Assembly: GCA_003598175.1 (NCBI GenBank)
Contig: QZKN01000026.1
Location: forward strand, 1-37,075
Length of the DNA stretch: 37,075 nucleotides
Reading direction: 5' to 3'
From: Candidatus Omnitrophota bacterium
Lineage (GTDB): Bacteria; Hinthialibacterota; Hinthialibacteria; Hinthialibacterales; Hinthialibacteraceae
The translations under genes were made by a program, and so were the position numbers. Shown one piece after another: positions 5,508 through 12,802 of this stretch. Position 1 is the first letter of the stretch. The number at the start of each line of letters is the position of its first letter. The notes beneath the pieces are model-generated. The model saw only the letters and a program-made list of their open reading frames with translations, had not been told where the DNA came from and did no database searches.

Positions 5508-6908
5508 ATGACGCCTGAAGCGAACGCAGAAAATTCACAAAAATCTCCGACTTCGAATCCGAAAAAGCGAGAGGCTCAGGCCAAACGTCCCACATCTTCA
5601 TCTTCTCAACGCGCAAAGAAAACAGCGAATCCCTCAAAAAATGTACCCGCGGAAGCTGTCGCTTCAAAAAACGAGAGCCATTCAACGAAATCCAAGACTT
5701 CGCCGATTCCAAAATCAACGAAAACGATCAGCTCTTCCCCCCCAAAAAACAAAAATACAACCGACGGGAAAACAGACGCATCAACAACCACTTCTGCCAA
5801 TAAAATTGACTCAAAAACATCCAGAAAAACTCCCCAAAAAAAATCAGCCTCTTCAGAACAACCGCAATCAATAAAGACAATTGCAAAGCCGCCGATTTCC
5901 AAGCCAAAACAAACAAAAAAAACAACGAATGAATCGGAAACCGGTAAGAAAATATCTTCGATCCTTAAAAAGCCATTTCGGAAAGGACTCACTCGAACAG
6001 ACACAATATCCCAGGTTTATTATCGTCGCGCCAAGGAGAAACTCGCACGGCAAAAACTAAAGAACATCCTGATTTTGCCATGTCTGTTTTTCGCGGCGGG
6101 GTATTGTATCTTTGCCTTTGCGACATTTCGTAGCGAACAAACCCAAATCATGAAACTGGCGTCGGCGGGTTTGGAAGCGTTGGAGGGGGATCACATCGAA
6201 GCGGCCTATGATCTTTTTTCGAAAAGCATGGAACGTTATAGAAATTTTTATCGGGGTATATCCACGAATTTGTGGCAAACGAATCCTCTGCTTTTCTCAA
6301 CCATGCTGCGAGTCGGGCAGGCCTGGCGCAGCCTTGGCGAGTATCAAAAAGCCTTGGAGGTTTTTCAAGACATCAGCTTGCACGATTCGAAGAAACCGGA
6401 TCCGATCATCGAAAAGGGAATGAAGGAGGAATTGGTCGAATTTATTGACCGGGAGCATTGGAGCGATCAGGCGCTGAACGAGATTTATCAACATCTACTG
6501 CAGATCGATCCGAAATCATGGGGAAACGGCGATTCCTTATTGGTTCAGCTCACGGAGCGGGCGGGATTGTCGGTTACGCCCATGAGCGAACGTTGTGCGA
6601 ACGCGAAACTTATCGTATATGGGATTCCCGAGCCGGATGAAAAAGCATCCGATCGCTATTTTTCTGTACGAGGGCAAAATTATTATCTGATTGATCGACT
6701 TCCCGGGCAAATTCGATTTTCCCGGTCACGATTTCCACAACAATTTGAAAAGCGCTTGAATTGGTATCTGAAACAAGGGCGTCTCTGCCTGATTTTCGGG
6801 AAAAATGCCAACGAAGAGGGAACGGAAGCTGCCTTGACCGAGATCGAAGGGATTTTACTTGACGAACCGTATGTTATCGAAGAATTCAATCGTATCATTC
6901 CCGAGTAA
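5508..6908 (+). CDS. Membrane protein with Lys/Ser/Thr-rich cytoplasmic tail and TPR-like periplasmic part
   Basis: The protein has 466 residues from ATG 5508; a TTG at 5481 would add nine. Residues 1-150 are low complexity (Lys, Ser, Thr, Pro, Asn), highly basic and A-rich at DNA level, unlike the neighbours. A single transmembrane helix, LKNILILPCLFFAAGYCIFA, follows at about residue 185. Then come TPR-like helices (AGLEALEGDHIEAAYDLFSK, GQAWRSLGEYQKALEVFQDI) and a C-terminal domain without a recognised family. The likely topology is a cytoplasmic basic tail and a periplasmic TPR. Its place directly before the Tad locus suggests a TadD-like pilotin or scaffold role, but no lipobox is present and this is only a guess from context. 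Confidence 0.7.
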   Translation: MTPEANAENSQKSPTSNPKKREAQAKRPTSSSSQRAKKTANPSKNVPAEAVASKNESHSTKSKTSPIPKSTKTISSSPPKNKNTTDGKTDASTTTSANKIDSKTSRKTPQKKSASSEQPQSIKTIAKPPISKPKQTKKTTNESETGKKISSILKKPFRKGLTRTDTISQVYYRRAKEKLARQKLKNILILPCLFFAAGYCIFAFATFRSEQTQIMKLASAGLEALEGDHIEAAYDLFSKSMERYRNFYRGISTNLWQTNPLLFSTMLRVGQAWRSLGEYQKALEVFQDISLHDSKKPDPIIEKGMKEELVEFIDREHWSDQALNEIYQHLLQIDPKSWGNGDSLLVQLTERAGLSVTPMSERCANAKLIVYGIPEPDEKASDRYFSVRGQNYYLIDRLPGQIRFSRSRFPQQFEKRLNWYLKQGRLCLIFGKNANEEGTEAALTEIEGILLDEPYVIEEFNRIIPE

Positions 6909-7121
6909 TTGCATTCTTTTGGGACAATGGCACAAAGGATCTATGTTGAGAGAGGATAGAATAGGGGGAGAATTATAAAGAATCGTTACATAATCATAGA
7001 AACGCTCAGTTTTTTCCGTTTTGTCATCATGAAATCAGCTCATTTATCATGGAATCCATTAAAGAATCCGTCCAATATTCGGCCTCGATGCAAAAAAACA
7101 TTGAAAATTGTTAAAAAAAAG
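6909..7121. other. AT-rich intergenic stretch, no gene seen
   Basis: This is part of the 452-bp gap between the TPR-like gene and flp. It holds A/T-rich sequence with no open frame of note, no clear terminator and no hairpin. A TGGCAC at 6934-6939 looked like half of a sigma54 site but lacks the GC partner. The promoter at 7122-7150 follows. Confidence 0.4.
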
Positions 7122-7150
7122 TTGGCAATCGCCCTAAAACCGGTTATACT
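7122..7150 (+). promoter_or_regulatory. Strong sigma70-type promoter for the flp/Tad operon
   Basis: TTGGCA (7122-7127) and TATACT (7145-7150) are separated by exactly 17 bp, in an A/T-rich setting. Transcription would start near 7157, about 200 nt before the flp ATG. It is the best promoter match I found upstream of the Tad genes. Confidence 0.65.
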
Positions 7151-7156
7151 CAGTTT

Positions 7157-7360
7157 AGTTAAGTTTTTGAATTAATCCACTGCCAATCCTGATTGAGGGA
7201 ACGGGTCTTAAGCAAGTCGCTATCAAATCGAGCTTAATATCCGCCGTTTTTACAAGAAATTTCACTGATAATAATAGATAGAAGAATTCCATATTTTTTT
7301 GCATAAAATCTTTACCTAAACAAGTAAGGATTTCAATAAAAAACAAAAAGGAGTAGGATC
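7157..7360 (+). promoter_or_regulatory. About 200-nt 5' leader of flp
   Basis: The predicted transcript has a long untranslated leader. It contains an inverted repeat, TTAAGC (7208-7213) with GCTTAA (7232-7237), with an inner TCG/CGA pairing. It ends with a strong ribosome site (AAGGAG, then TAGGATC before ATG 7361). I did not recognise a known riboswitch; the conserved core of the class I c-di-GMP riboswitch was looked for and not seen. Confidence 0.4.
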
Positions 7361-7555
7361 ATGAAAGCAACGTTCGCAGCGGTAAAAAGGTTTGTGAAGA
7401 GTGAAGATGGGCCGACGGCGGTGGAGTATGCGGTTGTGGTCGCGTTGATCATCGTTTCCTGCATTCTGATGATCACCGAATTCGGCGATCAATTGGGCGC
7501 GTGGTTCACGAACACGTCGGCGACGGTCAGCGGCTTGACCACAGATGGGAATTAA
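7361..7555 (+). CDS. flp: Flp/Fap-type major pilin (type IVb)
   Basis: This 64-residue prepilin reads MKATFAAVKRFVKSEDGPTA followed by VEYAVVVALIIVSCILMITE. The leader peptide ends at G17 and the mature protein begins PTAVEYAV, with the invariant Glu-Tyr at mature positions 5-6, then one hydrophobic helix. This is the class IVb signature cut by TadV-type prepilin peptidases. The soluble tail is short, as usual. A strong ribosome site (AAGGAG) and the promoter at 7122 fit high expression. It is first in the Tad operon and would be the pilus shaft subunit involved in adhesion or surface colonisation. Confidence 0.93.
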   Translation: MKATFAAVKRFVKSEDGPTAVEYAVVVALIIVSCILMITEFGDQLGAWFTNTSATVSGLTTDGN

Positions 7556-7608
7556 TCGGGATACGGATACGAAAAAGAAGTAAACAGGCAGTAGTTGGGT
7601 AAAAAAGC

Positions 7609-7688
7609 AGAGGGAGAGTTTCTACGGGAGTTTAGCCCTCCCCTCGATTAAAGTCGAAGCGCCTTTAGTACGTAGTGACTCTCCCTCT
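7609..7688 (+). ncRNA. Cloverleaf-like inverted-repeat element between flp and tadE
   Basis: An 11-bp stem (7609-7619 with 7678-7688, AGAGGGAGAGT/ACTCTCCCTCT) continues through a wobble pair and a mismatch into CTACG/CGTAG (7622-7626 with 7671-7675). Inside are two small hairpins: GGAG/CTCC (7627-7630 with 7638-7641) and TCGA/TCGA (7644-7647 with 7654-7657). No U-tract follows, so it is not a plain intrinsic terminator. It probably protects or processes the flp mRNA, or attenuates expression of downstream genes. The folding was worked out by hand and the function is inferred. Confidence 0.5.
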
Positions 7689-7836
7689 CGTTTCAAACCG
7701 AGCGATGGTGTGATAACGAGGAGCCGAAGAAATTAATGAAAACGAACAAGTCCCGCATTTATGAAGCAGCGAGGATTCATGGATTTCTTCGGATTATCGT
7801 TATCGACAGCAATATGATTTTCGGAGGTAAAAACAG

Positions 7837-8262
7837 ATGAACGCCATGCGCCGACAGAACCCAATCAGGAATGAACGTGGAGCGGCCACGTTGGAATTCG
7901 CCATGGTTCTTCCTATTTTGTTGGCTTTTTTATTCGGGATTATCGAATTCGGCCGGATCATGACAGTTAGCAATTTATTGACGTCCAGCGCTCGTGAAGG
8001 GGCGAGAGTCGCCGCGCTCCCCGGAGCGACCAATGCGGTGGTTTTGGCAAAAATCAGTGAAGAACTCGCTCATGCGGGTTTGTCTTATGATGATTTCGAG
8101 TTCGATCCTGTTGATTTGTCGACGGCGGCGCGGGATACGCCCATCACCATCCGCGTCATCATCAATTATGAATCCATCGCGTGGGTGCCCGGTTTTTTCC
8201 CTGGATTGAACGGAATCCAGCTGGAAGGAGTGACGGTCATGCGTAAAGAAGGTTTTGGTTGA
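7837..8262 (+). CDS. tadE: TadE-like minor pseudopilin
   Basis: This 141-residue protein contains RNERGAATLEFAMVLPILLA, the TadE/G-like motif: a prepilin-type site after G15, Glu at +5, then a hydrophobic helix to about residue 38, and FGRIMTVSNLLTSSAREGAR. The C-terminal part is a small periplasmic domain (about 50-141). TadE is processed by the Tad prepilin peptidase and needed for Flp pilus assembly. GGAGG lies about 9 nt before the ATG. It is 280 bp after flp and separated from it by the structured element at 7609-7688, so its expression may be uncoupled from the abundant pilin. Confidence 0.88.
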   Translation: MNAMRRQNPIRNERGAATLEFAMVLPILLAFLFGIIEFGRIMTVSNLLTSSAREGARVAALPGATNAVVLAKISEELAHAGLSYDDFEFDPVDLSTAARDTPITIRVIINYESIAWVPGFFPGLNGIQLEGVTVMRKEGFG

Positions 8263-8354
8263 GAGTGATTGGGTATTCCCTATCATTTATTCTTTCCTTC
8301 CTTTGATGTGCGAAACAAAATAAAAAAATCCAGGCAATGCGAAAGGGGTCGATC

Positions 8355-9224
8355 ATGTCAAAAAGTTCTGCATTACTCGTTCTGATCATGGCGATCATTT
8401 GTGGTTTGTTTGCGAGTGTGACGGTCATGAAATATGTACGGCAACAACAGGAAAACAGCCAGGCCGCCGTAAAGAAAACGGTGCAAGTGGTGGTGGCAAA
8501 GGATCAAATTCCGGCGGGTACGGCGCTATTGCCCGAACAGATCATTCTGGCGGAACGGCAGCAGGATAGCGTCCCGCAAGGATCGTTCGACACGTTGGAA
8601 AAACTGAAAGGCAGAGTTTCGCGCACCACAATTTATCCGGGTGAAGTGGTTTTGGACGAACGATTGATCGTCCCGGGAACGCCGGGCGGATTGCCGGCCT
8701 TGATTCCGGACGGTTATCGGGCGGTGACGGTGAAGGTGGATGATACCAAAAGTGTGGCCGGATTTGTTCGTCCCGGCCATCACGTGGATATTTTAGTAAC
8801 CATCGACGTCAATGAAAATATCAATCGCGATACCGTCTGTAAAGTGATTCTGCAAAACGTAAAGATAATTGCCACCGGCCAGGAAATTGAGATGAACGAA
8901 GGCGACGAAGGCAAAAAAAACGACAAGCAGGCGAAAATCGTTCCGACCGTGACGGTACTGGTCACGTTGGAGCAGGCCGAGCGCATCACGCTGGCGTCGA
9001 ATGCGGGAACCATCCGGCTTGTGCTTCGCAGCCATACCGATCAAATCGAAGAAACGACGGAAGGAGCGAATTTGAGCAATCTGATCACGCATCGCAGTCG
9101 AAAGTTGGAAGCGCCGGTGGAAATGATGTATTCTCCCGCGGCGGCAACGCCGGTCGAGAAAAAACCGGCGAAAGTGGTCGACGTGTTTCGTGGAGCGGAA
9201 AAGATCAGCATGACTTTTGAATAA
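8355..9224 (+). CDS. cpaB: Flp pilus assembly protein CpaB/RcpC
   Basis: This protein has 289 residues. The start is ATG 8355 (MSKSSALLVLIMAIICGLFA), chosen because AAAGGGG lies at 8342-8348; an ATG at 8337 would place that ribosome site inside the gene. The N-terminal transmembrane helix is at about 5-26. A SAF-like domain at about 40-105 (VVVAKDQIPAGTALLPEQII ... YPGEVVLDERL) is followed by the RcpC-type domain at about 110-240 (GYRAVTVKVDDTKSVAGFVR, PGHHVDILVT, VTVLVTLEQAERITLASNAG, TIRLVLRS). CpaB is a periplasmic partner of the secretin. The next gene is the secretin after 118 bp, a gap that contains two TGATGTATTG direct repeats (9233-9242 and 9289-9298). Confidence 0.93.
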   Translation: MSKSSALLVLIMAIICGLFASVTVMKYVRQQQENSQAAVKKTVQVVVAKDQIPAGTALLPEQIILAERQQDSVPQGSFDTLEKLKGRVSRTTIYPGEVVLDERLIVPGTPGGLPALIPDGYRAVTVKVDDTKSVAGFVRPGHHVDILVTIDVNENINRDTVCKVILQNVKIIATGQEIEMNEGDEGKKNDKQAKIVPTVTVLVTLEQAERITLASNAGTIRLVLRSHTDQIEETTEGANLSNLITHRSRKLEAPVEMMYSPAAATPVEKKPAKVVDVFRGAEKISMTFE

Positions 9225-9342
9225 ACGCACAGTGATGTATTGTGATGATATTGTCCCTGCGGGGTTGAGTGGTGTGGGAATCGCAACATGATGTATTGCA
9301 TGGAATCGATTCCTCTATATTGAGCAAAAATGGGGAATAACC

Positions 9343-10737
9343 ATGAAGCAGGCAATCCGGGTTTTTATCTTGCTGTTTATCCTATCCGCATTTGATTTTC
9401 TTCTCCCAACCGCCGAGGCGCTTGAAACCATCGATCAACTGGAATCCAGTCAAGAGCGCATCGAGATCGTCATCAACAAGTCCCATTTGCTGACGCTGAA
9501 ATGCCCGGCAAGCCGGGTTTCCGTAGTCGCGCCGGACATTGCGGATGTGCAAATTCTCGATCCGCGCCAGATTTTGATCACCGGAAAATCGCCCGGTGAA
9601 ACCAGCCTCTTGTTTTGGACGGAGGATAACGAGACCCGCATGGTGGATGTGTCCGTGATTTGGAACACGGCGCAAATCCAAAAAATGCTGAGCCACACGA
9701 TTCCGGACCACGCGATCGAGACGGTTTCATTGGAGGACGGCGTGGCCTTGCGCGGTCAGGTCGAATCCGCCGACAATGTCGAGCAGGCGGTGGAAATCGC
9801 TCAATCGTATGCGCCGAAGGTCATGAATCTTCTGGAAGTCCCGGGTGTTCATCAAGTCCTGCTGAAAGTGCGGATTGCCGAGGTGGCGCGTTCGTTTCGC
9901 GAGGAGCAGGGATTCAATTATCTCATTTCCAAAAATTCCTTTATAACCGGCTCCACATTGGGCGGCTTGATGGCGGGTGAGTATTCGCCGGGCGGGAAAG
10001 TGGATATCAGCGATGCGGTCACGATGTTTTTCGGGATTCCGAATGAAGATATCATGACGTTCATTCAGGCGTTAAAGACGAAAGGATTGATCAGCATCCT
10101 GGCCGAACCGAATCTGATCGCGCGCAGCGGGGAAACCGCCAGTTTCCTCGCCGGCGGCGAGTTTCCTATTCCCGTGGTGCAGGGCGGATTATCCAATTCG
10201 GTTTCCATCGAGTATAAAGAGTATGGCGTGCGTTTGAATTTTACGCCGACGGTGTTGAAGGAAAAAACCATTCATCTCGATATATCGCCCGAAGTCAGCG
10301 ATCTCGATTTCACGCAGGGAGTGAAGCTAGGCGGGTACGTCGTACCGGTGATCGTCACGCGCCGCGCGCATACCGTCATTCAACTCGAAGACGGCCAGAC
10401 GTTCGCGATCGCCGGTCTGATCAGCAAATCCAAACAAAAAGCGGTGCGTAAAATTCCGGGAATCGGCGATGTGCCTCTCCTGGGCGAGTTGTTTCGCGGC
10501 AAAGAGATCGACGAGAAGGAAACGGAATTGTTGATCATGGTGACCCCCTATCTGATTGCTCCTCTCAAGGCGGGAACGGAACACCGAATGCCTACGGAAT
10601 CGAGCGATCAAATCATGGATGGCATGCAGGAGCCACGAGTGGATTGGAATTCCGTTTTCAAGAAATCAGATGAAATGTCCTCTTCGGATGAAGCCATGTT
10701 GAGCAGTCGCGGGATTAGTCCCAACAAAAAAAACTGA
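9343..10737 (+). CDS. cpaC: Flp pilus outer-membrane secretin CpaC/RcpA
   Basis: This 464-residue protein has a Sec signal peptide ending near AEA26. A pilus-secretin N-terminal domain follows at about 35-110 (VINKSHLLTLKCPASRVSVV, ILITGKSPGETSLLFW), then a BON-like segment at about 110-155, and the secretin domain at about 165-410 (VLLKVRIAEVARSFREEQGF, LISILAEPNLIARSGETASF, GGEFPIPVVQ). The C-terminal signature IPGIGDVPLLGELFRGKEID with ETELLIMVTPYLI is present. It forms the ring through which the Flp pilus crosses the outer membrane. A GGGGA ribosome site precedes the ATG. The length is normal for the family. Confidence 0.95.
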   Translation: MKQAIRVFILLFILSAFDFLLPTAEALETIDQLESSQERIEIVINKSHLLTLKCPASRVSVVAPDIADVQILDPRQILITGKSPGETSLLFWTEDNETRMVDVSVIWNTAQIQKMLSHTIPDHAIETVSLEDGVALRGQVESADNVEQAVEIAQSYAPKVMNLLEVPGVHQVLLKVRIAEVARSFREEQGFNYLISKNSFITGSTLGGLMAGEYSPGGKVDISDAVTMFFGIPNEDIMTFIQALKTKGLISILAEPNLIARSGETASFLAGGEFPIPVVQGGLSNSVSIEYKEYGVRLNFTPTVLKEKTIHLDISPEVSDLDFTQGVKLGGYVVPVIVTRRAHTVIQLEDGQTFAIAGLISKSKQKAVRKIPGIGDVPLLGELFRGKEIDEKETELLIMVTPYLIAPLKAGTEHRMPTESSDQIMDGMQEPRVDWNSVFKKSDEMSSSDEAMLSSRGISPNKKN

Positions 10738-10747
10738 GGTAAGTCCG

Positions 10748-12025
10748 ATGAAAATCCGAACAAGCGATGAAAATGGATCCGTATTGCCGCTGGTCGCCGT
10801 ATCGATGACTTTTATGTTCATCATGTTGGCAATGGTAGTCGATATCGGTTGGATCGTGAATGCGGAAAGCGAGCTGCAACATGCCGCGGACGCGGCCGCT
10901 TTGGCCGCGGCCGCCAAATTGATCGATGAGGATGCGTTGCGTGGAATTTCCGACCTGTCCGACGATTTCCTCGTAGCGCGAGATTATGCGGAGAGTTATG
11001 TTGCTTTCAACAAATCCGCCCGCAAAGTTCTGGCCGTGGATCGGAATGAGGAAAACGACGTGACGGGGGGTGTGGTGATTGGTTATATCGACGATCCTTT
11101 CGATCTGAACAGCCCGTTCGTTACGGAAGGAATCAGCGCGTATAATTCGGTTCAGGTCAAAACCCAATTGACTCAGGAATTGAACGGTCCTTTGGCGTTG
11201 TTGATCGGCGCGATAGTCGGCGTGGACAGCGTCGACGTCAAAGCGAAAGCCACGGCGACGATTGAAGATCGGATCGCCGGATTCGCCTTGAACGAGGGAG
11301 AACGATTGCCGATGTTGCCGTTCACCGCTTACGACGAAACGTGGTATGGGCAAATCGACGGAATCAACGATCGCGACGAATATACCGTCGAGAACGGCGT
11401 CGTTACCAGCGGCGCGGATGGGATTCCGGAAATTCGATTGTATATGTGGAAGAACAATCTGGAAAGCATCCATATTCCGCAGATTCCCGGACAAGCCGGT
11501 AATGTGAGAACCTTGTTCGTAACGCCTTCGCTGGGCGTCAGTTATAATAAAAATCAAATTTATAACGGAATGAGCGTTACTGATCTCGACGCGGTGGATG
11601 GATTGGTTTTGACTGACGACGGATCGGGGAATAGTACCAAATGGCTGCCCGGCGAGCATTGGATGTCGTCCGAATGGCATACGGCATTGCGAAACATCGT
11701 GGGCGAAACCCGTATTCTTCCCTTATTTCAAACGTTACACGTCGGAAGCGCGCCTCCCATTGCCTTGATGGACGAATGGAATGAATTATTCGGTGAATGC
11801 CCCGGTTCGTTGTTATTCGGAATGCCGGAGACCTGTTGCGCCATCACCCAATATTACGAAGTGGATGAATTTAAAGCTGTTACGGTGGTTTATTCTTATT
11901 GGTCGAGCACCACAACCAAGTGTTATTTTACCGTACAACCAACCCAAATCACGTCAAATCAGGCGATCGTGGATCCGAATATGCCCGGATCCGGCACTGT
12001 GTACGCGCTTTCCTTGACAAGGTAG
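10748..12025 (+). CDS. tadG: TadG-like pilus assembly protein
   Basis: This 425-residue protein has an N-terminus, ENGSVLPLVAVSMTFMFIML and AMVVDIGWIVNAESELQHAA, then DAAALAAAAKL, that is the typical TadG (putative Flp pilus-assembly TadE/G-like) pattern: a pseudopilin-like helix followed by the DxxxxxxxxxxLQxAADAAALAAA motif. The remaining 370 residues are a periplasmic domain with no von Willebrand motif that I can see, and the final part has several cysteines (CPGSLLFGMPETCCAI). GAGGT precedes the ATG by 8 nt. It begins 10 bp after the secretin stop, so the two are in one transcript. Confidence 0.82.
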   Translation: MKIRTSDENGSVLPLVAVSMTFMFIMLAMVVDIGWIVNAESELQHAADAAALAAAAKLIDEDALRGISDLSDDFLVARDYAESYVAFNKSARKVLAVDRNEENDVTGGVVIGYIDDPFDLNSPFVTEGISAYNSVQVKTQLTQELNGPLALLIGAIVGVDSVDVKAKATATIEDRIAGFALNEGERLPMLPFTAYDETWYGQIDGINDRDEYTVENGVVTSGADGIPEIRLYMWKNNLESIHIPQIPGQAGNVRTLFVTPSLGVSYNKNQIYNGMSVTDLDAVDGLVLTDDGSGNSTKWLPGEHWMSSEWHTALRNIVGETRILPLFQTLHVGSAPPIALMDEWNELFGECPGSLLFGMPETCCAITQYYEVDEFKAVTVVYSYWSSTTTKCYFTVQPTQITSNQAIVDPNMPGSGTVYALSLTR

Positions 12026-12037
12026 GAATGGTGGACC

Positions 12038-12793
12038 ATGGATCATTCGGTGAATCGTGTTGCCCAAAAAAGAGCTATTCCCGTGATCATCGGAGTGATC
12101 CTGACGGTTGCGATAGCGGCGTCGAAAATGGATTCGACGCGTGAAATTGTAGCAAAATCCTCGCGTGTCGCCGTCATCGTCAATAACGATCCGTCGGAAC
12201 GCCATCAAGCCAATGTGGAGGCCGCCATCGATGCGTTGAGGCCGTTTCACTTCGAAGAGATCATTGCATTCGGGCGTGAAAATGCAGTTCCCACGCTTGC
12301 CGAGATCGTATCCCAACTCGAAGCGATTCAAAAGGAAAGAAAAATTCTTGAAGTTTTTTATTTGACCGGTCACGGGGGTATAATGATTAATAAAACCAAT
12401 TCGTCCGGAATTCCGGCCGTCATGCTGAAAGATCGGCCGCTTCATGCCGACCATTTGATTACCCTGCTCGGGAAGGGACCTTGTCTGATTTATCTCGATC
12501 AATGTTTTGCTCCTACATTTATCGAAAATCTGGAAGGACAGATGAGGGGAGATTTTTTAATTCTTTCGGATAAGGATGGTTCGCATTCTCAAACCAGCTG
12601 CCGTGGGATCAGCGTTCATTTTTGGCGTCGCGTAAAAGAGATGGCGTCGGAACGCAATCTGTTCGCGGCGGCCGAACAGGCGTGGAAGGAAACAAGCGTT
12701 CACGGCACTTCCCGCCGCATAGGACAGCCGATGTCCGAGACGAAGAATATTGTTGAGAACACTCCCATGCAATTGGCGTCCGGCAGGAGGTAG
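12038..12793 (+). CDS. Membrane-anchored caspase-like (clan CD) peptidase candidate in the Tad operon
   Basis: This 251-residue protein has an N-terminal helix, AIPVIIGVILTVAIAASK, acting as an anchor or signal. The domain at about 42-220 has a caspase/legumain-like layout: a first strand RVAVIVNND, then ILEVFYLTGHGGIM with His112-Gly113 after a hydrophobic strand, then PCLIYLDQCFAPTF with Cys156 after a second hydrophobic strand. A His-Gly followed about 40 residues later by (D/Q)xC at strand ends is the catalytic dyad arrangement of clan CD cysteine peptidases. No annotated Tad component is known to me with this fold. It lies 12 bp after tadG and 9 bp before tadZ, so it is operonic. Activity and substrate are unproven; a degenerate non-enzymatic relative is possible. 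Confidence 0.6.
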   Translation: MDHSVNRVAQKRAIPVIIGVILTVAIAASKMDSTREIVAKSSRVAVIVNNDPSERHQANVEAAIDALRPFHFEEIIAFGRENAVPTLAEIVSQLEAIQKERKILEVFYLTGHGGIMINKTNSSGIPAVMLKDRPLHADHLITLLGKGPCLIYLDQCFAPTFIENLEGQMRGDFLILSDKDGSHSQTSCRGISVHFWRRVKEMASERNLFAAAEQAWKETSVHGTSRRIGQPMSETKNIVENTPMQLASGRR

Positions 12794-12802
12794 GAGAAAA
12801 CG

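Noticed and set aside
6934..6950. TGGCAC as a sigma54 promoter for the Tad locus
   Set aside because: The required GC element (TTGCA) is absent at the proper distance; the sigma70-type site at 7122-7150 fits much better.
7155..7346. Minus-strand 63-codon frame in the flp leader
   Set aside because: It is antisense to the predicted leader, has no ribosome site and no similarity that I recognise.
9233..9298. TGATGTATTG direct repeats between cpaB and the secretin as a regulatory site
   Set aside because: There are only two copies 56 bp apart, no promoter lies between, and the genes are probably cotranscribed; kept only as a remark.
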